Assembly: GCA_032622095.1 (NCBI GenBank)
Contig: CP136066.1
Coordinates: 199,352,978 to 199,416,977 of the forward strand
DNA from: Siphonodentalium dalli
Taxonomy: Eukaryota; Mollusca; Scaphopoda; Gadilida; Siphonodentaliidae
DNA: 64,000 nt
Direction: 5' to 3'
Shown here one piece after another: positions 1 to 10,329 of this stretch. How positions within the stretch are numbered: the stretch's first letter is position 1; the number at the start of each line of letters is the position of its first letter. The notes beneath the pieces were generated by a model. It ran no database searches. It was not told the origin of the DNA and saw only the letters and a list, made by a program, of their open reading frames with translations. Made by a program: the position numbers and the translations under genes.

Positions 1-726
1 CCACTATTCCGAAGGTTCACTATTCTGAATATTTGCTATTTCGAAGGTTCACTATTCCGAAGGTTCGCTATTCCGAAGGTTCTCTATTCCAAAGGTTTTT
101 GTTATTTTAAAGTTAATTCTATATTCTAAAGTATTGAGAGGGTTCAATATCACGAAGAATCTTTTTATGAAGGAAATAACTTAAAACATTAAATGTGATT
201 TTGTTTTGTTCTCGCGGGTTTTCTTGAGATTTAATGTCATTACGTGGGTCCATACCTTTGAATTCTTGGCATATAATATGAAAATTGCGGTATATATGGA
301 CCCTCCTGCATTGGTACATGACGCAGGTACAGTTGACTTAAGTTCTGTTCTGTGCGGGCTCCAATTTGGGGTTCAATATTTTAAGGGCCAAATTTATAAA
401 TTTATGGGCCCATACCTTTGAACTCTGGGCATATAATATGAATATTGGGGGGCATGTCTCTATTCCGAAAGTTCGCAATCCCGAAGGTCCACTATTCCGA
501 AGGTTCTCTGAATGTTCGCTATTCCGAAGGTTCACTATTCCGAAGGTTCGCTATTCCGAAGGTTCTCTATTCCGAAGGTTTTTGTTATTTTAAGGTTAAT
601 TCTATATTCTAAAGTATTGAGAGGGTTCATTATCACGAAGATTCTTTTTATGAAGGAAATAACTTAAAACATTTTTTTTTCGCGGGTTTTCTTGAGTTTA
701 ATGTCATTACGTATGACCTTATTTCT
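1..726. repeat. Duplicated segment with TATTCCGAAGGTTC minisatellite
   Basis: Two copies of a composite unit are seen. Each has short tandem repeats built on ATTCCGAAGGTTC (about 1-110 and 465-590) followed by a shared unique block (about 115-195 and 592-672, containing TAAAGTATTGAGAGGGTTC). A further internal duplication (240-300 and 400-450) shares CCATACCTTTGAA and GGCATATAATATGAA. Open frames here are by-products of the repeats. No gene is supported. Confidence 0.85.
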
Positions 727-1189
727 CATTACATATTCACGCAACGCATCCCACACAATTGTTATTTTTCCATGCGATTTAATGTCATTACGTGTGACGT
801 AATATCTCAATAATCTCAGGGGCAAGAATACGCCAGCTAAAGGCGGATTATAACAGTGGGGCTATAACGCTTAATGAATACTGGAGGCTATAACAAACTG
901 CGCAGCAGAATATCGCTGAATAGACGAGTATGAGGTGAACCTAACTGCAATTGTGACTTTGTTTAAAGATCCACTTAATTTTCGAGTCATCGATTTTTTA
1001 TAGTATATACGATTTTAATAACAATTTATGCCATAAAATTTGAATAAAATACCATAATTCATCACCATTTGAAACGCAGAATACTACTATCTCCTAGTTT
1101 GAAACACCCTGAAACACCTTAAAAAAAACCGCGTCAAGCCGTGCGTCGTATAACTAGCAATTAGCAACTAGCATGTCCCCTTCGGCTTT
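727..1189. other. No gene seen
   Basis: AT-rich unique-looking sequence between two repeat blocks. No long open frame, RNA gene or clear inverted repeat was found. Confidence 0.6.
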
Positions 1190-1970
1190 CCATAGATTTC
1201 GACGTAATTTGGTACTTGTGTCCGGGAAGTGTTTTGGACGGATCAAATCGTGACCCTGACCTTGACCTTCAAAATGGTCAAATCAAGGTCAAATCGGGTA
1301 AAACGGACGGATTTCGACGAAATTTTATACATAGGAGTACCTTTGTCCGGGGAGTGTTTTGGACGGGTCAAATCATGACCCCGACCTGACCTTAACCTTT
1401 AAAACAGTCAATGCAAGGTCAATTTGGGTAAAACGGACGGATTTCGACGAAATTTTATACCTATGGATACTTTTGTCCGGGGAGTGTTTTGAACGGGTCA
1501 AATCGTGACCCTGGCGTGAGCTTGACCTTCAATATGGTCAATGAAAGGTCAAATCGGGTAAAACGGATGGATTTCGACGAAATTTGATACCTATGGGTAC
1601 TTTTGTCGGGGGGGGGGGGGGCTATTTTGGACGGGTCAAATCATGACTCCGACCTGACCTTGACCTTCAAAATTGTCAATTAAAGGTCAATTCGGGTAAA
1701 ACGGACGGATTTCGACGAAATTTGATACCTAGGGGTACTTTTCTCCGAAGGGTGTTTTGGACGGGTCAAATCATGACTCCGACCTGACGACCTTGACCTT
1801 CAAAATTGTCAATTAAAGGTCAAGTCTGGTAAAACGGACGGATTTCGACGAAATATGATACCAAGGGGTACTTTTCTCCGGGGGGGGGGGGGGGTGTTTT
1901 GGACGGGTCAAATCATGACCCTGACCTGACCTTGACTTTCAAAATAGTCAATTCAAGGTCAAATCGCCGG
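1190..1970. repeat. Tandem repeat of about 110-136 bp, six to seven units
   Basis: The phrases GGATTTCGACGAAATTT, GGACGGGTCAAATCATGACC and GACCTTGACCTTCAAAAT recur in the same order, with unit starts near 1197, 1308, 1439, 1568, 1704 and 1839. Unit length varies partly because poly-G runs at 1608-1621 and 1880-1894 have expanded. The array leads straight into the Helitron-like end at 2016 and may be its internal tandem region (inference). Confidence 0.85.
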
Positions 1971-1987
1971 GAATCAGATGGGAAACA

Positions 1988-2016
1988 GCCCGGACGAAGT
2001 CGGGCCCATCAGCTAG
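1988..2016 (+). mobile_element. Helitron-like 3' terminus
   Basis: A GC-rich hairpin (GCCCG ... CGGGC, 1988-2005) is followed after 7 nt by CTAG at 2013-2016, and the next base is T. A subterminal hairpin, a terminal CTRR and a 3' host T are the known signature of Helitron and Helentron ends. The matching 5' TC end could not be placed. It could also be a chance hairpin, but it sits at the exact end of the tandem array, which supports an element boundary. Confidence 0.5.
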
Positions 2017-2224
2017 TGTAATAAAGAAGACAGTTTGAAGAATGTAATGTATAACACGAGAAACGGGAAAACTTGATATATGGAAGTATCTATGCAATTT
2101 CCCACATGAAATTTGAAAGCTAGTTTATATTATAATTATATTATAATTTATATTTATGGCTAATAATATGATCTTGGTGGCGTTACCATTTCTGACTATG
2201 GTTTTCTTGTTACTCTTGTTACTG
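2017..2224. other. Spacer between Helitron-like end and gag
   Basis: AT-rich sequence downstream of the gag stop on the minus strand. No reverse transcriptase or recombinase reading frame follows gag here, so the gag-bearing element is incomplete or is a gag-only copy. Confidence 0.5.
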
Positions 2225-2634
2225 CTATTCGCTTTGTTGTGATTTTTCGACAACATTGACCCCCTCACCGCCGAAACTGGTACTATTGTAAACATTATCA
2301 ATACTCATCTTATTTCGGTCGATCTTGGGGGCCGTGCAGTCTCTAATCCAATGCCCATATAAATGACAGATCCAGCACTGTCCCGGCTTTATGCATCGGT
2401 CGGACTTTGGAGCTGAATGTTGTGAACTGGCTTTCCCTCGGATTGCAGACTCAGCAATTGAATAAGGACGCTGTCGTGTAGCTTTCTTTTTGTTTTTAGC
2501 TGACTTGGCTTTCCGCGCTGCAGCATTGACTGCCTTGTTGAGTTTCCGTTCGTCTTCAGAGTCGTCCGCTAAATGATTAGAAAGATACTCATGTACTACG
2601 AACCAACCATTTTCATTTGAATCTGCTATCTTAA
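2225..2634 (-). pseudogene. DIRS-like retrotransposon gag, C-terminal half, cut off by an insertion
   Basis: The minus-strand frame encodes an acidic segment (DDSEDERKLNKAV), a very basic Lys/Arg stretch and one CCHC zinc knuckle, CWICHLYGHWIRDC (C-x2-C-x4-H-x4-C), near the C-terminus. This order is typical of gag-like proteins of DIRS/Ngaro-type tyrosine-recombinase retrotransposons in marine invertebrates (from memory, no search run). The N-terminal half lies at 6513-6914 in the same orientation and the two reading frames are compatible across the 8-bp target duplication. The gene was therefore intact until the foldback element at 2635-6512 entered it. A zinc knuckle normally binds nucleic acid. 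No polymerase gene is adjacent. Confidence 0.75.
2627..2634. repeat. Target-site duplication (left), TATCTTAA
   Basis: The 8 bases TATCTTAA stand directly outside the left terminus GGGACATGAC and are repeated exactly at 6513-6520 outside the right terminus. Confidence 0.9.
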
Positions 2635-4292
2635 GGGACATGACAATCTGCGGAATGGGATGGAATATGGAATAGAACGACAATCTGCGGAACAGAATTT
2701 CAAATTGCGTGGAACGGCCGATATCTCGAGGAATACAGGGCGTAGGGCGCTCATGTTGGTGTCTAACGAAAGGCCCACATTCGCCCTATCCACACATATT
2801 AACCCCGCCACTGACCGGACACCAGAAGTTGCATTATTTGATCGAAAACTGACCTAACATGGGGTGAAATTTGGGATAGCATGGAATCTGCGGAACGGAA
2901 TTTCAAATTGCGTGGAACGGCCGATATCTCGAGGAATACAGGGCGTAGGGCGCTCATTTTGGTGTCTAACGAAAGGCCGATATTCGCCCTATCCAAACAT
3001 ATTAACCCCGCCATTGAACGGACACCGGAAGTTGCATTATTCGGTCGAAAACTGACCTAACATAAAATGCCACAAACACGAAAAACTGCGTTCGACATTA
3101 ATGTTTAGAATTTAGATTTCTCGACGAATACGCTAGCAAACACCAAGTTTTAGGTATCAAATAACGCAGTGGAATACTGTGCACTCGTTTTTATCTACAA
3201 TATGGCTGTTTTAGTGCGAAAACTGTAATAGCGAAACGCAAACAAGCGCCGATAAAACAGCTAAAAATAGACTCGATGTTTACATTTACACGATCGATTT
3301 CAGCTGGTATATTCAATATAATGGGGCGTATAGTATATCAAAATGTAGGATTAGACACAGGGAATGTATTTTTTTCCAAATGGGTCCACCACGCGGTGAA
3401 ATTGTTGCAGAAATTCGCTCCAAAATATTCGCACTTCAGTTGTGACTAAAAGCCCAGATGCCGGAGCCCGGCGACTAAAAGCCAAGTTACAAAATAGATT
3501 AACTGGTTTGAACGCATGAATATGTCAATGGTCAGACTGTTGGAAATAATACCCAATTTTTTTTATAGACTTATATAAACACTTACGTGTGAAACTCGAA
3601 TTTTAATTAAATCCATGATTGTGTAGTCTCTCGTATATCACGAACACTGCGCGCACACATTTTATTGGAATACATGCCATCTTTGCCTTGTGTTTTGTTT
3701 AGTTTAGTTTTTTTGGCGACCAAAGATGAGATGTGTTCGCACCACACTGTGCTAAGGCCAATGAAATCACTGAATTTCAGATTATCAGCTTAACCGCATT
3801 ATTTCATTAGTATCTGAAGCAAATTAATGAACACCATAAACAATAGAAAATTAACACAGCTCTTCGTGCGGGATAATCTTTAAAGCCAGTGACACCTCAG
3901 TCATCCTGACAGACTGTACAAACATAATGATAATGGGGCATTATGCATCATGAATATTTTTGTTAATTGGAATTGTCAAATCTAACATGCATGTTATGGC
4001 TTCTAAGTAAACAAATTACCAGTTTTTTTAAATGGAGGCATGATGTTAAATGACTCTTAGTTGCAATTAAGACCCTCGCAATAAATGCTTCAACAAACGC
4101 TCTTTATTGACTACCCTATACATGTTCTATGTATACTATAGGGCGACTGTATATACACAGACGGTATAGATAACTTTTAAGAGTGTTAACAATATTTTAT
4201 TAGAACGAAAAAACAGAACGTCACATTTACAATGTATACATAGAAAAATAACAAATAGTTCAAATGGCGATATGATAACAAGCAATAAGCCT
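2635..4292 (+). repeat. Left arm of foldback element
   Basis: It pairs with 4851-6512. Inside the outer part, a unit of about 200 bp is present twice (about 2685-2858 and 2885-3060), containing GTGGAACGGCCGATATCTCG and GGGCGCTCAT. The open frames over these units are repeat shadows. Confidence 0.9.
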
Positions 4293-4850
4293 ATGGCTTT
4301 TATAAAAATCCTTTCCTCTAGAAATGTTACCCCGAGTGTCAATAGAGACAGCTGCATGGTAAAGAAAGCGGGGATTTGAATATAGTTATGTTTTCTCAGG
4401 TTTTTTGTGAAGTAGGTTAAGCGAGTGCGGGGTTGAGAAGGGTTGGGTGTGATTGAGAAGATAATGGAGCAGGTAGGAAAAACAATGAAACAGGAAGGAA
4501 AAAATGTGTGGTAAATGGTGCATACAAGCATACATGTATATAGTCGAAATTTTAAATTATGGTAGTGTCCAACATAGAAACGGAATTAGAAATCAAATAT
4601 GTCTCAGCACTCAGAAGATGTGATATAATGAAACTAGATAATTGTTATATGCCGGTAGCGTGTATCAATAAAGTAAATAAAATTAGTAAATACAATCAGT
4701 TTTAAGTGCATCAATATGCCAAGGTCATCACTGATTTCATTTAATAAAATTTAACAAAGCATATTTGGATTTTATGCCCAGTGTTGTCAATGCATGTCGC
4801 TCTACAAGAACGATGTCGTGTATTTGATTTAAATAAAGTTTTTATAAAAT
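4293..4850. other. Spacer of foldback element
   Basis: Single-copy loop between the two arms. A 131-codon minus-strand frame (4136-4531) crosses the arm border and resembles no known protein; it is rich in hydrophobic residues and probably incidental. The left part of the spacer and its border (about 4250-4390) resembles 57938-58060. Confidence 0.7.
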
Positions 4851-6512
4851 AGGCTTATTGCTTGTTATCATATCGCCATTTGAACTATTTGTTATTTTTC
4901 TATGTATACATTGTAAATGTGACGTTCTGTTTTATCGTTCTAATAAAATATTGTTAACACTCTTAAAAGTTATCTATACCGTCTGTGTATATACAGTCGC
5001 CCTATAGTATACATAGAACATGTATAGGGTAGTCAATAAAGAGCGTTTGTTGAAGCATTTATTGCGAGGGTCTTAATTGCAACTAAGAGTCCTTTAACAT
5101 CATGCCTCCATTTAAAAAAAACTGGTAATTTGTTTACTTAGAAGCCACAACATGCATGTTAGATTTGACAATTCCAATTAACAAAAATATTCATGATGCA
5201 TAATGCCCCATTATCATTATGTTTGTACAGTCTGTCAGGATGACTGAGGTGTCACTGGCTTTAAAGATTATCCCGCACGTAGAGCTGTGTTAATTTTCTA
5301 TTGTTTATGGTGTTCATTAATTTGCTTCAGATACTAATGAAATAATGCGGTTAAGCTGATAATATGAAATTCAGTGATTTCATTGGCCTTAGCACAGTGT
5401 GGTGCGAACACATCTCATCTTTGGTCGCCCAAAAAACTAAACTAAACAAAACACAAGGCAAAGATGGCATGTATTCCAATAAAATGTGTGCGCGCAGTGT
5501 TCGTGATATACGAGAGACTACACAATCATGGATTTAATTAAAATTCGAGTTTCACACGTAAGTGTTTATATAAGTCTATAAAAAAAAAATTGGGTATTAT
5601 TTCCAACAGTCTGACCATTGACATATTCATGCGTTCAAACCAGTTAATCTATTTTGTAACTTGGCTTATAGTCGCCGGGCTCCGGCATCTGGGCTTTTAG
5701 TCACAACTGAAGTGCGAATATTTTGGAGCGAATTTCTGCAACAATTTCACCGCGTGGTGGACCCATTTGGAAAAAAATACATTCCCTGTGTCTAATCCTA
5801 CATTTTGATATACTATACGCCCCATTATATTGAATATACCAGCTGAAATCGATCGTGTAAATGTAAACATCGAGTCTATTTTTAGCTGTTTTATCGGCGC
5901 TTGTTTGCGTTTCGCTATTACAGTTTTCGCACTAAAACAGCCATATTGTAGATAAAAACGAGTGCACAGTATTCCACTGCGTTATTTGATACCTAAAACT
6001 TGGTGTTTGCTAGCGTATTCGTCGAGAAATCTAAATTCTAAACATTAATGTCGAACGCAGTTTTTCGTGTTTGTGGCATTTTATGTTAGGTCAGTTTTCG
6101 ACCGAATAATGCAACTTCCGGTGTCCGTTCAGTGGCGGGGTTAATATGTGTGGATAGGGCGAATATCGGCCTTTCGTTAGACACCAAAATGAGCGCCCTA
6201 CGCCCTGTATTCCTCGATATATCGGCCGTTCCACGCAATTTGAAATTCTGTTCCGCAGATTGCCATGCTATCCCAAATTTCACCCCATGTTAGGTCAGTT
6301 TTCGATCAAATAATGCAACTTCTGGTGTCCGGTCAGTGGCGGGGTTAATATGTGTGGATAGGGCGAATGTGGGCCTTTCGTTAGACACCAACATGAGCGC
6401 CCTACGCCCTGTATCCCTCGAGATATCGGCCGTTCCACGCAATTTGAAATTCTGTTCCGCAGATTGTCGTTCTATTCCATATTCCATCCCATTCCGCAGA
6501 TTGTCATGTCCC
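4851..6512 (-). repeat. Right arm of foldback element
   Basis: Reverse complement of 2635-4292, including the duplicated unit of about 200 bp (6090-6285 and 6290-6485). Confidence 0.9.
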
Positions 6513-6914
6513 TATCTTAATGCATTTTTGTCTAAAATTTAACACATCCATACCATCTTGGACCATTTGCCTTGTCCAATCTAAATCTGCTTGTTCCACT
6601 TTATCTTTACTGAGTGAAGTACTGGCCGCATTCAAATTTGACAATACTTTGGCATTAGACTTGAACTGGTCTTCATGAATTTTCTTTTTAAAAGTATATT
6701 TAGACTCATTTAAGGTGTCTATCTGTCGCATTTGCTGCTGAGATAAGTTAACTTGTGTATTACTTATCTTCGTGGGGAGTCCTCCCAACTCAACCGCCAA
6801 TAGCCGTTTCAGCTCCGTTAGCATTCCATTCTGCGATCGCTGGACTGCCGCATCTACTGCCTTTTGTATCGACTCCGGAATCAGTGTAGCTTCGTCATGC
6901 TGGTGTTCTTCCAT
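6513..6914 (-). pseudogene. DIRS-like retrotransposon gag, N-terminal half, cut off by an insertion
   Basis: The frame starts at an ATG (6914) and encodes a hydrophilic, helix-forming segment. Recognisable features are the FKKKIHEDQFKSNAKVL stretch and a following Lys/Asp-rich helix, ending at FRQKCIKI next to the insertion point. In known DIRS/Ngaro-type gag-like proteins this helical N-terminal region precedes the acidic and basic segments and the zinc knuckle, which here lie at 2225-2634. The reading frame runs into the foldback terminus and stops soon after. TATCTTAA at 6513-6520 is the right target duplication. The family call rests on recalled similarity. Confidence 0.7.
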
Positions 6915-7769
6915 GACGAAAAGCTCCCAAGTACGACGATTGTTTTGACGATAAATAAAACTTTGTGTGCTGATCCAACAAAGTTAGGACTAGAAGTGAT
7001 TACACTCCACTGATTTCCCGCAGAAATCAATTCTCCAATAACAACTTTTCATTGGCTGCTGCCTTAATGAAAACTCCGCCTACTCATAACATAGATTACA
7101 TTATTCATCGAGCTCTGAATACAATACTTTCGCGCTAATACAAGAACACGTGCGAAAGTTATCATTTTACGGGAAATTGTTTTATTTTTATATGTATAGC
7201 GGTATATGTAAAAGTTAAAAAGTTCCCGGATGAATCGGGCTAGTGATCCAACTGTGGGGGACATGAGACACATATATATCCATTGATTAATTTCACCAAC
7301 GTACGTGTGTACGTTTATGGTAAAATGTACTCTTCACTATGTGCTTCAGTATACCTCCAATACTTACATGTGCTCCAGCTGATCTAGGAAAACTACAAAA
7401 CTAAATCCCCGCTACACGTAAGAAATCAGATCCTCCAATACTTGCACTAGCTGATCGAGGAAAATTACAAAACCAAATCCCCACAACACATAAGAAATCA
7501 GAGTTAATAAATCTGGACGCAAAATACGCACAACTTGCCACATAGTTTGATTTAAATAGCGCAGTAAACGACGTCGAATTACGGGCACTTTCCATTCCAG
7601 AAAATGCATATCACGGGCCAAATCCCATTTAGTGGCATTAATTGAATGTCACATTGAAAGCATTATTTATGATTAAAAGTTAATATAAAGGGCCAAGGCA
7701 ATGGCGACGTCCAGTAGCGTTACAGATTGATAACCAAGAGTGCTACGTCTATCCTATTTTTAGTCTAAG
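6915..7769. other. No gene seen
   Basis: Presumed upstream part of the gag element followed by unique-looking AT-rich DNA. A short local duplication is visible at 7360-7490 (AGCTGATC, GGAAAA, ACAAAAC, AAATCCCC repeated about 75 bp apart). No supported coding region. Confidence 0.5.
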
Positions 7770-8120
7770 GTAATATCCAAGATTGCCGCCGGCAGCCATG
7801 TTTTTAACATAATCCGGAAACTAGAATTCACCCTGAAGATCCATATAAAGTTTAGTGATAATCGGATGAGGGAGGTGGCCTGTAAGGTGTGCCGAAGGAT
7901 TTTTGTCATGCAAAGAGTAAAATCCAAAATTGCTACCGGCGGCCATGTTTTTCATCGAAAGTTTTTTTTAAATAGCTCTCATCAGATTCTAGTGGTGACT
8001 GAAATTTCAAAATATTTCTCCAATAAATGTGAGCTGATGGCCATGTTTTAATCGAAATTCGGAAACAGTATGATCACCATCTATTGTGTATAAGGGGCGA
8101 CGGGAATTCGGCCTGTATTG

Positions 8121-8625
8121 TAGAGCATCACGGTATCCACCTTCACAATACCGACCACGGTCTTGAAATCAAAACCGCGGTATGACTAAAAACCGCCAAG
8201 AATAACATTTTGCTAGTTAAGATTCTTGGGAACATGCAGTACACAATTCAATATTCACGTGTGAATGCAGTGTCACGCGGACACGCGAAAAGAGGACAAC
8301 GTAATGCATGTCGCTTGTGATCTTAACAATGTATGGGGTACTACTGACGTCGCTTATGCAAAAATAAAAACCAAACAAGTAATTAGTTCACAATTTTTAT
8401 TTCACAACAAAGCACAATATTGAACAGTAAATTACATAATTATGTGCCGCGAGAAAGGACAACATGTTAACCTTTTCTGGTTTCAGGCACGAACGCTTCG
8501 GTGCAACAATTTGTCCAGATTTACTAAATAAGCGCTCAGAAGGCACACTTGTGGCACATATACAAAGATATTTCCGTGCAAATTCGGCTAATGTCGGATA
8601 CGATTTGCAGTTTATTTTCAAGCAG
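8121..8625 (-). mobile_element. hAT-derived insertion in repeat copy A
   Basis: The 505-bp block is absent from the matching place in copy B, where CTGTATTGGCCATGCC is uninterrupted at about 21544. It is flanked by TGTATTG at 8114-8120 and 8626-8632; an 8-bp duplication with one mismatch (C/GTGTATTG) is the usual hAT length. The left end TAGAG fits the loose hAT terminus YARNG, but the right end does not mirror it, so the element is internally deleted or its 5' end has been lost. Confidence 0.65.
8397..8624 (-). pseudogene. hAT transposase C-terminal dimerisation domain, fragment
   Basis: The minus-strand frame contains SYPTLAEFARKYLCICATS, then VPSERLFSKSGQIV, KRSCLKPEKV and LSFLAAHN. This is the conserved hATC dimerisation domain of hAT (hobo/Ac/Tam3) transposases, with the diagnostic YP..A..ARKYL and SVPSERLFS core. 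Only about 75 residues remain. The zinc-finger and catalytic parts are missing, so it cannot transpose. The open frame continues into flanking repeat sequence up to 8666, which is not part of the domain. Confidence 0.85.
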
Positions 8626-8837
8626 TGTATTGGCCATGCCGCTCCTGTGCAAAGTTTAGGATACATTATTATGTTTTTGTATTATGTCTTCAATTTGTTC
8701 ACATAAACAATCCAATCCAAATCCAATAGTAAGCTCCCATCTAGAGGTCACTCCGATGGTCCATATGAAGTGTGGTGATAATCGGATGAAAGATGTGGCC
8801 TGTAGGGCGTTCTGAATGAAATTGTTGAGGGACGTTT

Positions 8838-8930
8838 GGACACACACACACCATCACACACACAAACACCCACCCTCACACACACACACTCCCACACCCC
8901 CCCCCCCCACACACACACACACTCATCATG
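8838..8930. repeat. CA-rich simple repeat with poly-C
   Basis: Interrupted (CA)n tract with a C-run near 8897-8908. It lies in the same place as the shorter CA tract of copy B (26190-26220). The open frames on both strands are low-complexity artefacts. Confidence 0.9.
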
Positions 8931-9120
8931 TAATATACAGAGAATACATAACACTATTATGGTATCACTGTCTATATGTTGGAAAATGTATTCATATACA
9001 TGTTCATCAGAAAATATATTATGTGCATTATTCCAATTAATACCGATTCCAGTTATAAATTCAACCTGCAAGATCATTATACACATTATTTTGTTATTAG
9101 ATAAAATGTAGCCATACTAC

Positions 9121-10087
9121 TATGTAGATTAAATGCTTCCGTTCAGGGCGTGCATGCGCCGGTATGAGGCTGATACAGACCCTGGCGCATGCATACGGAC
9201 CCTGACTTTTATACGGACCACCGAATGTTACGGACCCTGGCTTAAAGAAATGCCCATGGAATTCGTCCGAATATACCCCCACCCCATCGATCTGAAGTTT
9301 TAGTATGGCATATTTGGTTTTACAAACTGTTCTGATTTAATTTTATTAACGGTTATATCTTCTTTGGCATGATGTATCCCCCTGTTTTCCATGTCGCTAC
9401 GTCCCTACATGTGCTTGTTGTGAACAACATGGTATCATAGCCCATATTAGTAGTGCTCACCTCGGTGGACCAAGTATTTGTTTGAATGATCGGGAATGCA
9501 TCTAATTGGTCAATCAAGCTGTGCGCCGCGAATACAATGCAAAAGCTTGCTGTAATCACGATAGACTGTTTGATAGAACAGACGACGACTTCAAGATCTT
9601 TACAGTAAATAACGGTCGGTCACCGGACCTCATTAGATAACTTCCATTGGTCGAGGGCTGATTGGCGTGTTTTAAATAATGTGATCTGGGGGGGGGGGGG
9701 TCGAAAATTAAGTCGGCCTTTAATTTCAATATCCGTCTAACTCCCGAGGTAAGCAAATTGTGATCCTATCAAAGAATCACGACTTAGCGTATAGTGGCAT
9801 GCATCGATACAAGCACAATGACACAATGTCCAGTTGTGTGCATTGCTATTATATGGGTAATTTCTAACCTGACACTCTGATGTTGAACTATCTCCAAATG
9901 ATGGCCATTAAGTCCAAAGGTTTGATGAAAATAAGAGAAATATGTGACTATTGGTTCAAATACAGCACATTAACCACTAAAAATCAAACTGTGAGAATAA
10001 TTGTAACATATTTTAGTTTGGAATTTCGAACTAAACTGTCAGCCATGATATTTCCGACTGTTGAACTGTTTTACCAAAGTTGATTTG
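9121..10087. other. No supported gene; poly-G run
   Basis: Contains repeated phrases CGGACCCTG near 9177-9240, a poly-G run at about 9689-9700 and short frames without recognisable domains. A minus-strand stretch at 9452-9518 has splice-like borders but no recognisable family. It would lie downstream of the last MAM exon found. Confidence 0.45.
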
Positions 10088-10222
10088 GGATGTGAGACAA
10101 CACAACATCTGTCGCCACGTCCTGAGTACGAGGGATGTGAGACAACACAACCCCTGTCGCCACGCCCTGCGTACGTGGGGTGTGAGACAACACAGCCCCT
10201 GTCGCCACGCCCTGAGTACGTT
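10088..10222. repeat. Minisatellite of about 48 bp, three units, beside the MAM exon donor
   Basis: The unit GATGTGAGACAACACAACC ... CTGTCGCCACGCCCTGAGTACG recurs three times (from about 10089, 10137 and 10185). The array starts about 15 bp into the intron downstream (minus strand) of the exon 10236-10329. On the minus strand it is open and would read through as a repeated Cys/Arg-rich peptide if the intron were retained. Confidence 0.85.
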
Positions 10223-10235
10223 ATGATTAGCTTAC

Positions 10236-10329
10236 GTAATGGACAGGCCCCTGTAATCATAGATATGTCGTCTATAGCAATATCGCCCTGTGTGCCACCA
10301 GCCTGGCTGTGTTCAGCAGTTATTGTAAT
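10236..10329 (-). CDS. MAM-domain protein, exon 3 of 3 seen (C-terminal part of the MAM domain)
   Basis: The exon follows a TTCTCAG acceptor and ends at a GTAAGC donor (10235-10230). It reads in phase 0 and ends one base into a codon. It encodes ITITAEHSQ and GGTQGDIAIDDISMITGACP. The GDIAIDDI...C segment is the standard end of MAM domains, extracellular adhesion modules of meprin, A5/neuropilin and receptor phosphatase mu type. It joins in frame to exon 14572-14834. The gene must continue to lower coordinates because no stop is reached before the donor, but no further exon was recognised. An extracellular or membrane-anchored location follows from the family; the full architecture is unknown. 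Confidence 0.8.

Larger units (their letters stand above)
2635..6512. mobile_element. Foldback DNA transposon, 3,878 bp, with 1.66-kb terminal inverted repeats
   Basis: Termini are GGGACATGACAATCTGCGG and its complement, flanked by an exact 8-bp duplication (TATCTTAA). The left arm (2635-4292) and right arm (4851-6512) are reverse complements almost base for base: the mirror sum of paired positions drifts by only about 4 over 1.66 kb. A 558-bp non-palindromic spacer separates them. No transposase is encoded, so it is non-autonomous. An 8-bp duplication with very long inverted repeats suggests a Mutator-like or foldback family. hAT, P and Merlin also make 8-bp duplications, but their ends usually look different. 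The near identity of the arms and the otherwise open gag frame around it suggest a recent insertion or arm homogenisation. Confidence 0.9.
7770..9120 (+). repeat. Dispersed repeat family R, copy A (interrupted)
   Basis: Collinear with 21137-21746 plus 26176-26400 (copy B). Shared landmarks are TAATATCCAAGATTGCCGCC, GGTGATAATCGGATGA, GTCATGCAAAGAGTAAAATC, AGATTCTAGTGGTGACTGAAA, TCCAATCCAAATCCAA, AGGGACG and GTTCATCAGAAAATATATTA. Copy A carries an extra 505 bp at 8121-8625 (hAT-derived); copy B carries a LINE. Internally the unit holds repeated motifs of the type CCAAGATGGCCGCC...GGCCATGTTTTT. Confidence 0.85.

Noticed and set aside
4136-4531. 131-codon hydrophobic frame in the foldback spacer
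   Set aside because: It crosses the arm border, resembles no known protein, and half of it is duplicated non-coding arm sequence.
9353-9559. Minus-strand frame with splice-like borders (AG near 9518, GTGAGC near 9451)
   Set aside because: No domain recognised and no in-frame link to the MAM exon at 10236 could be shown.
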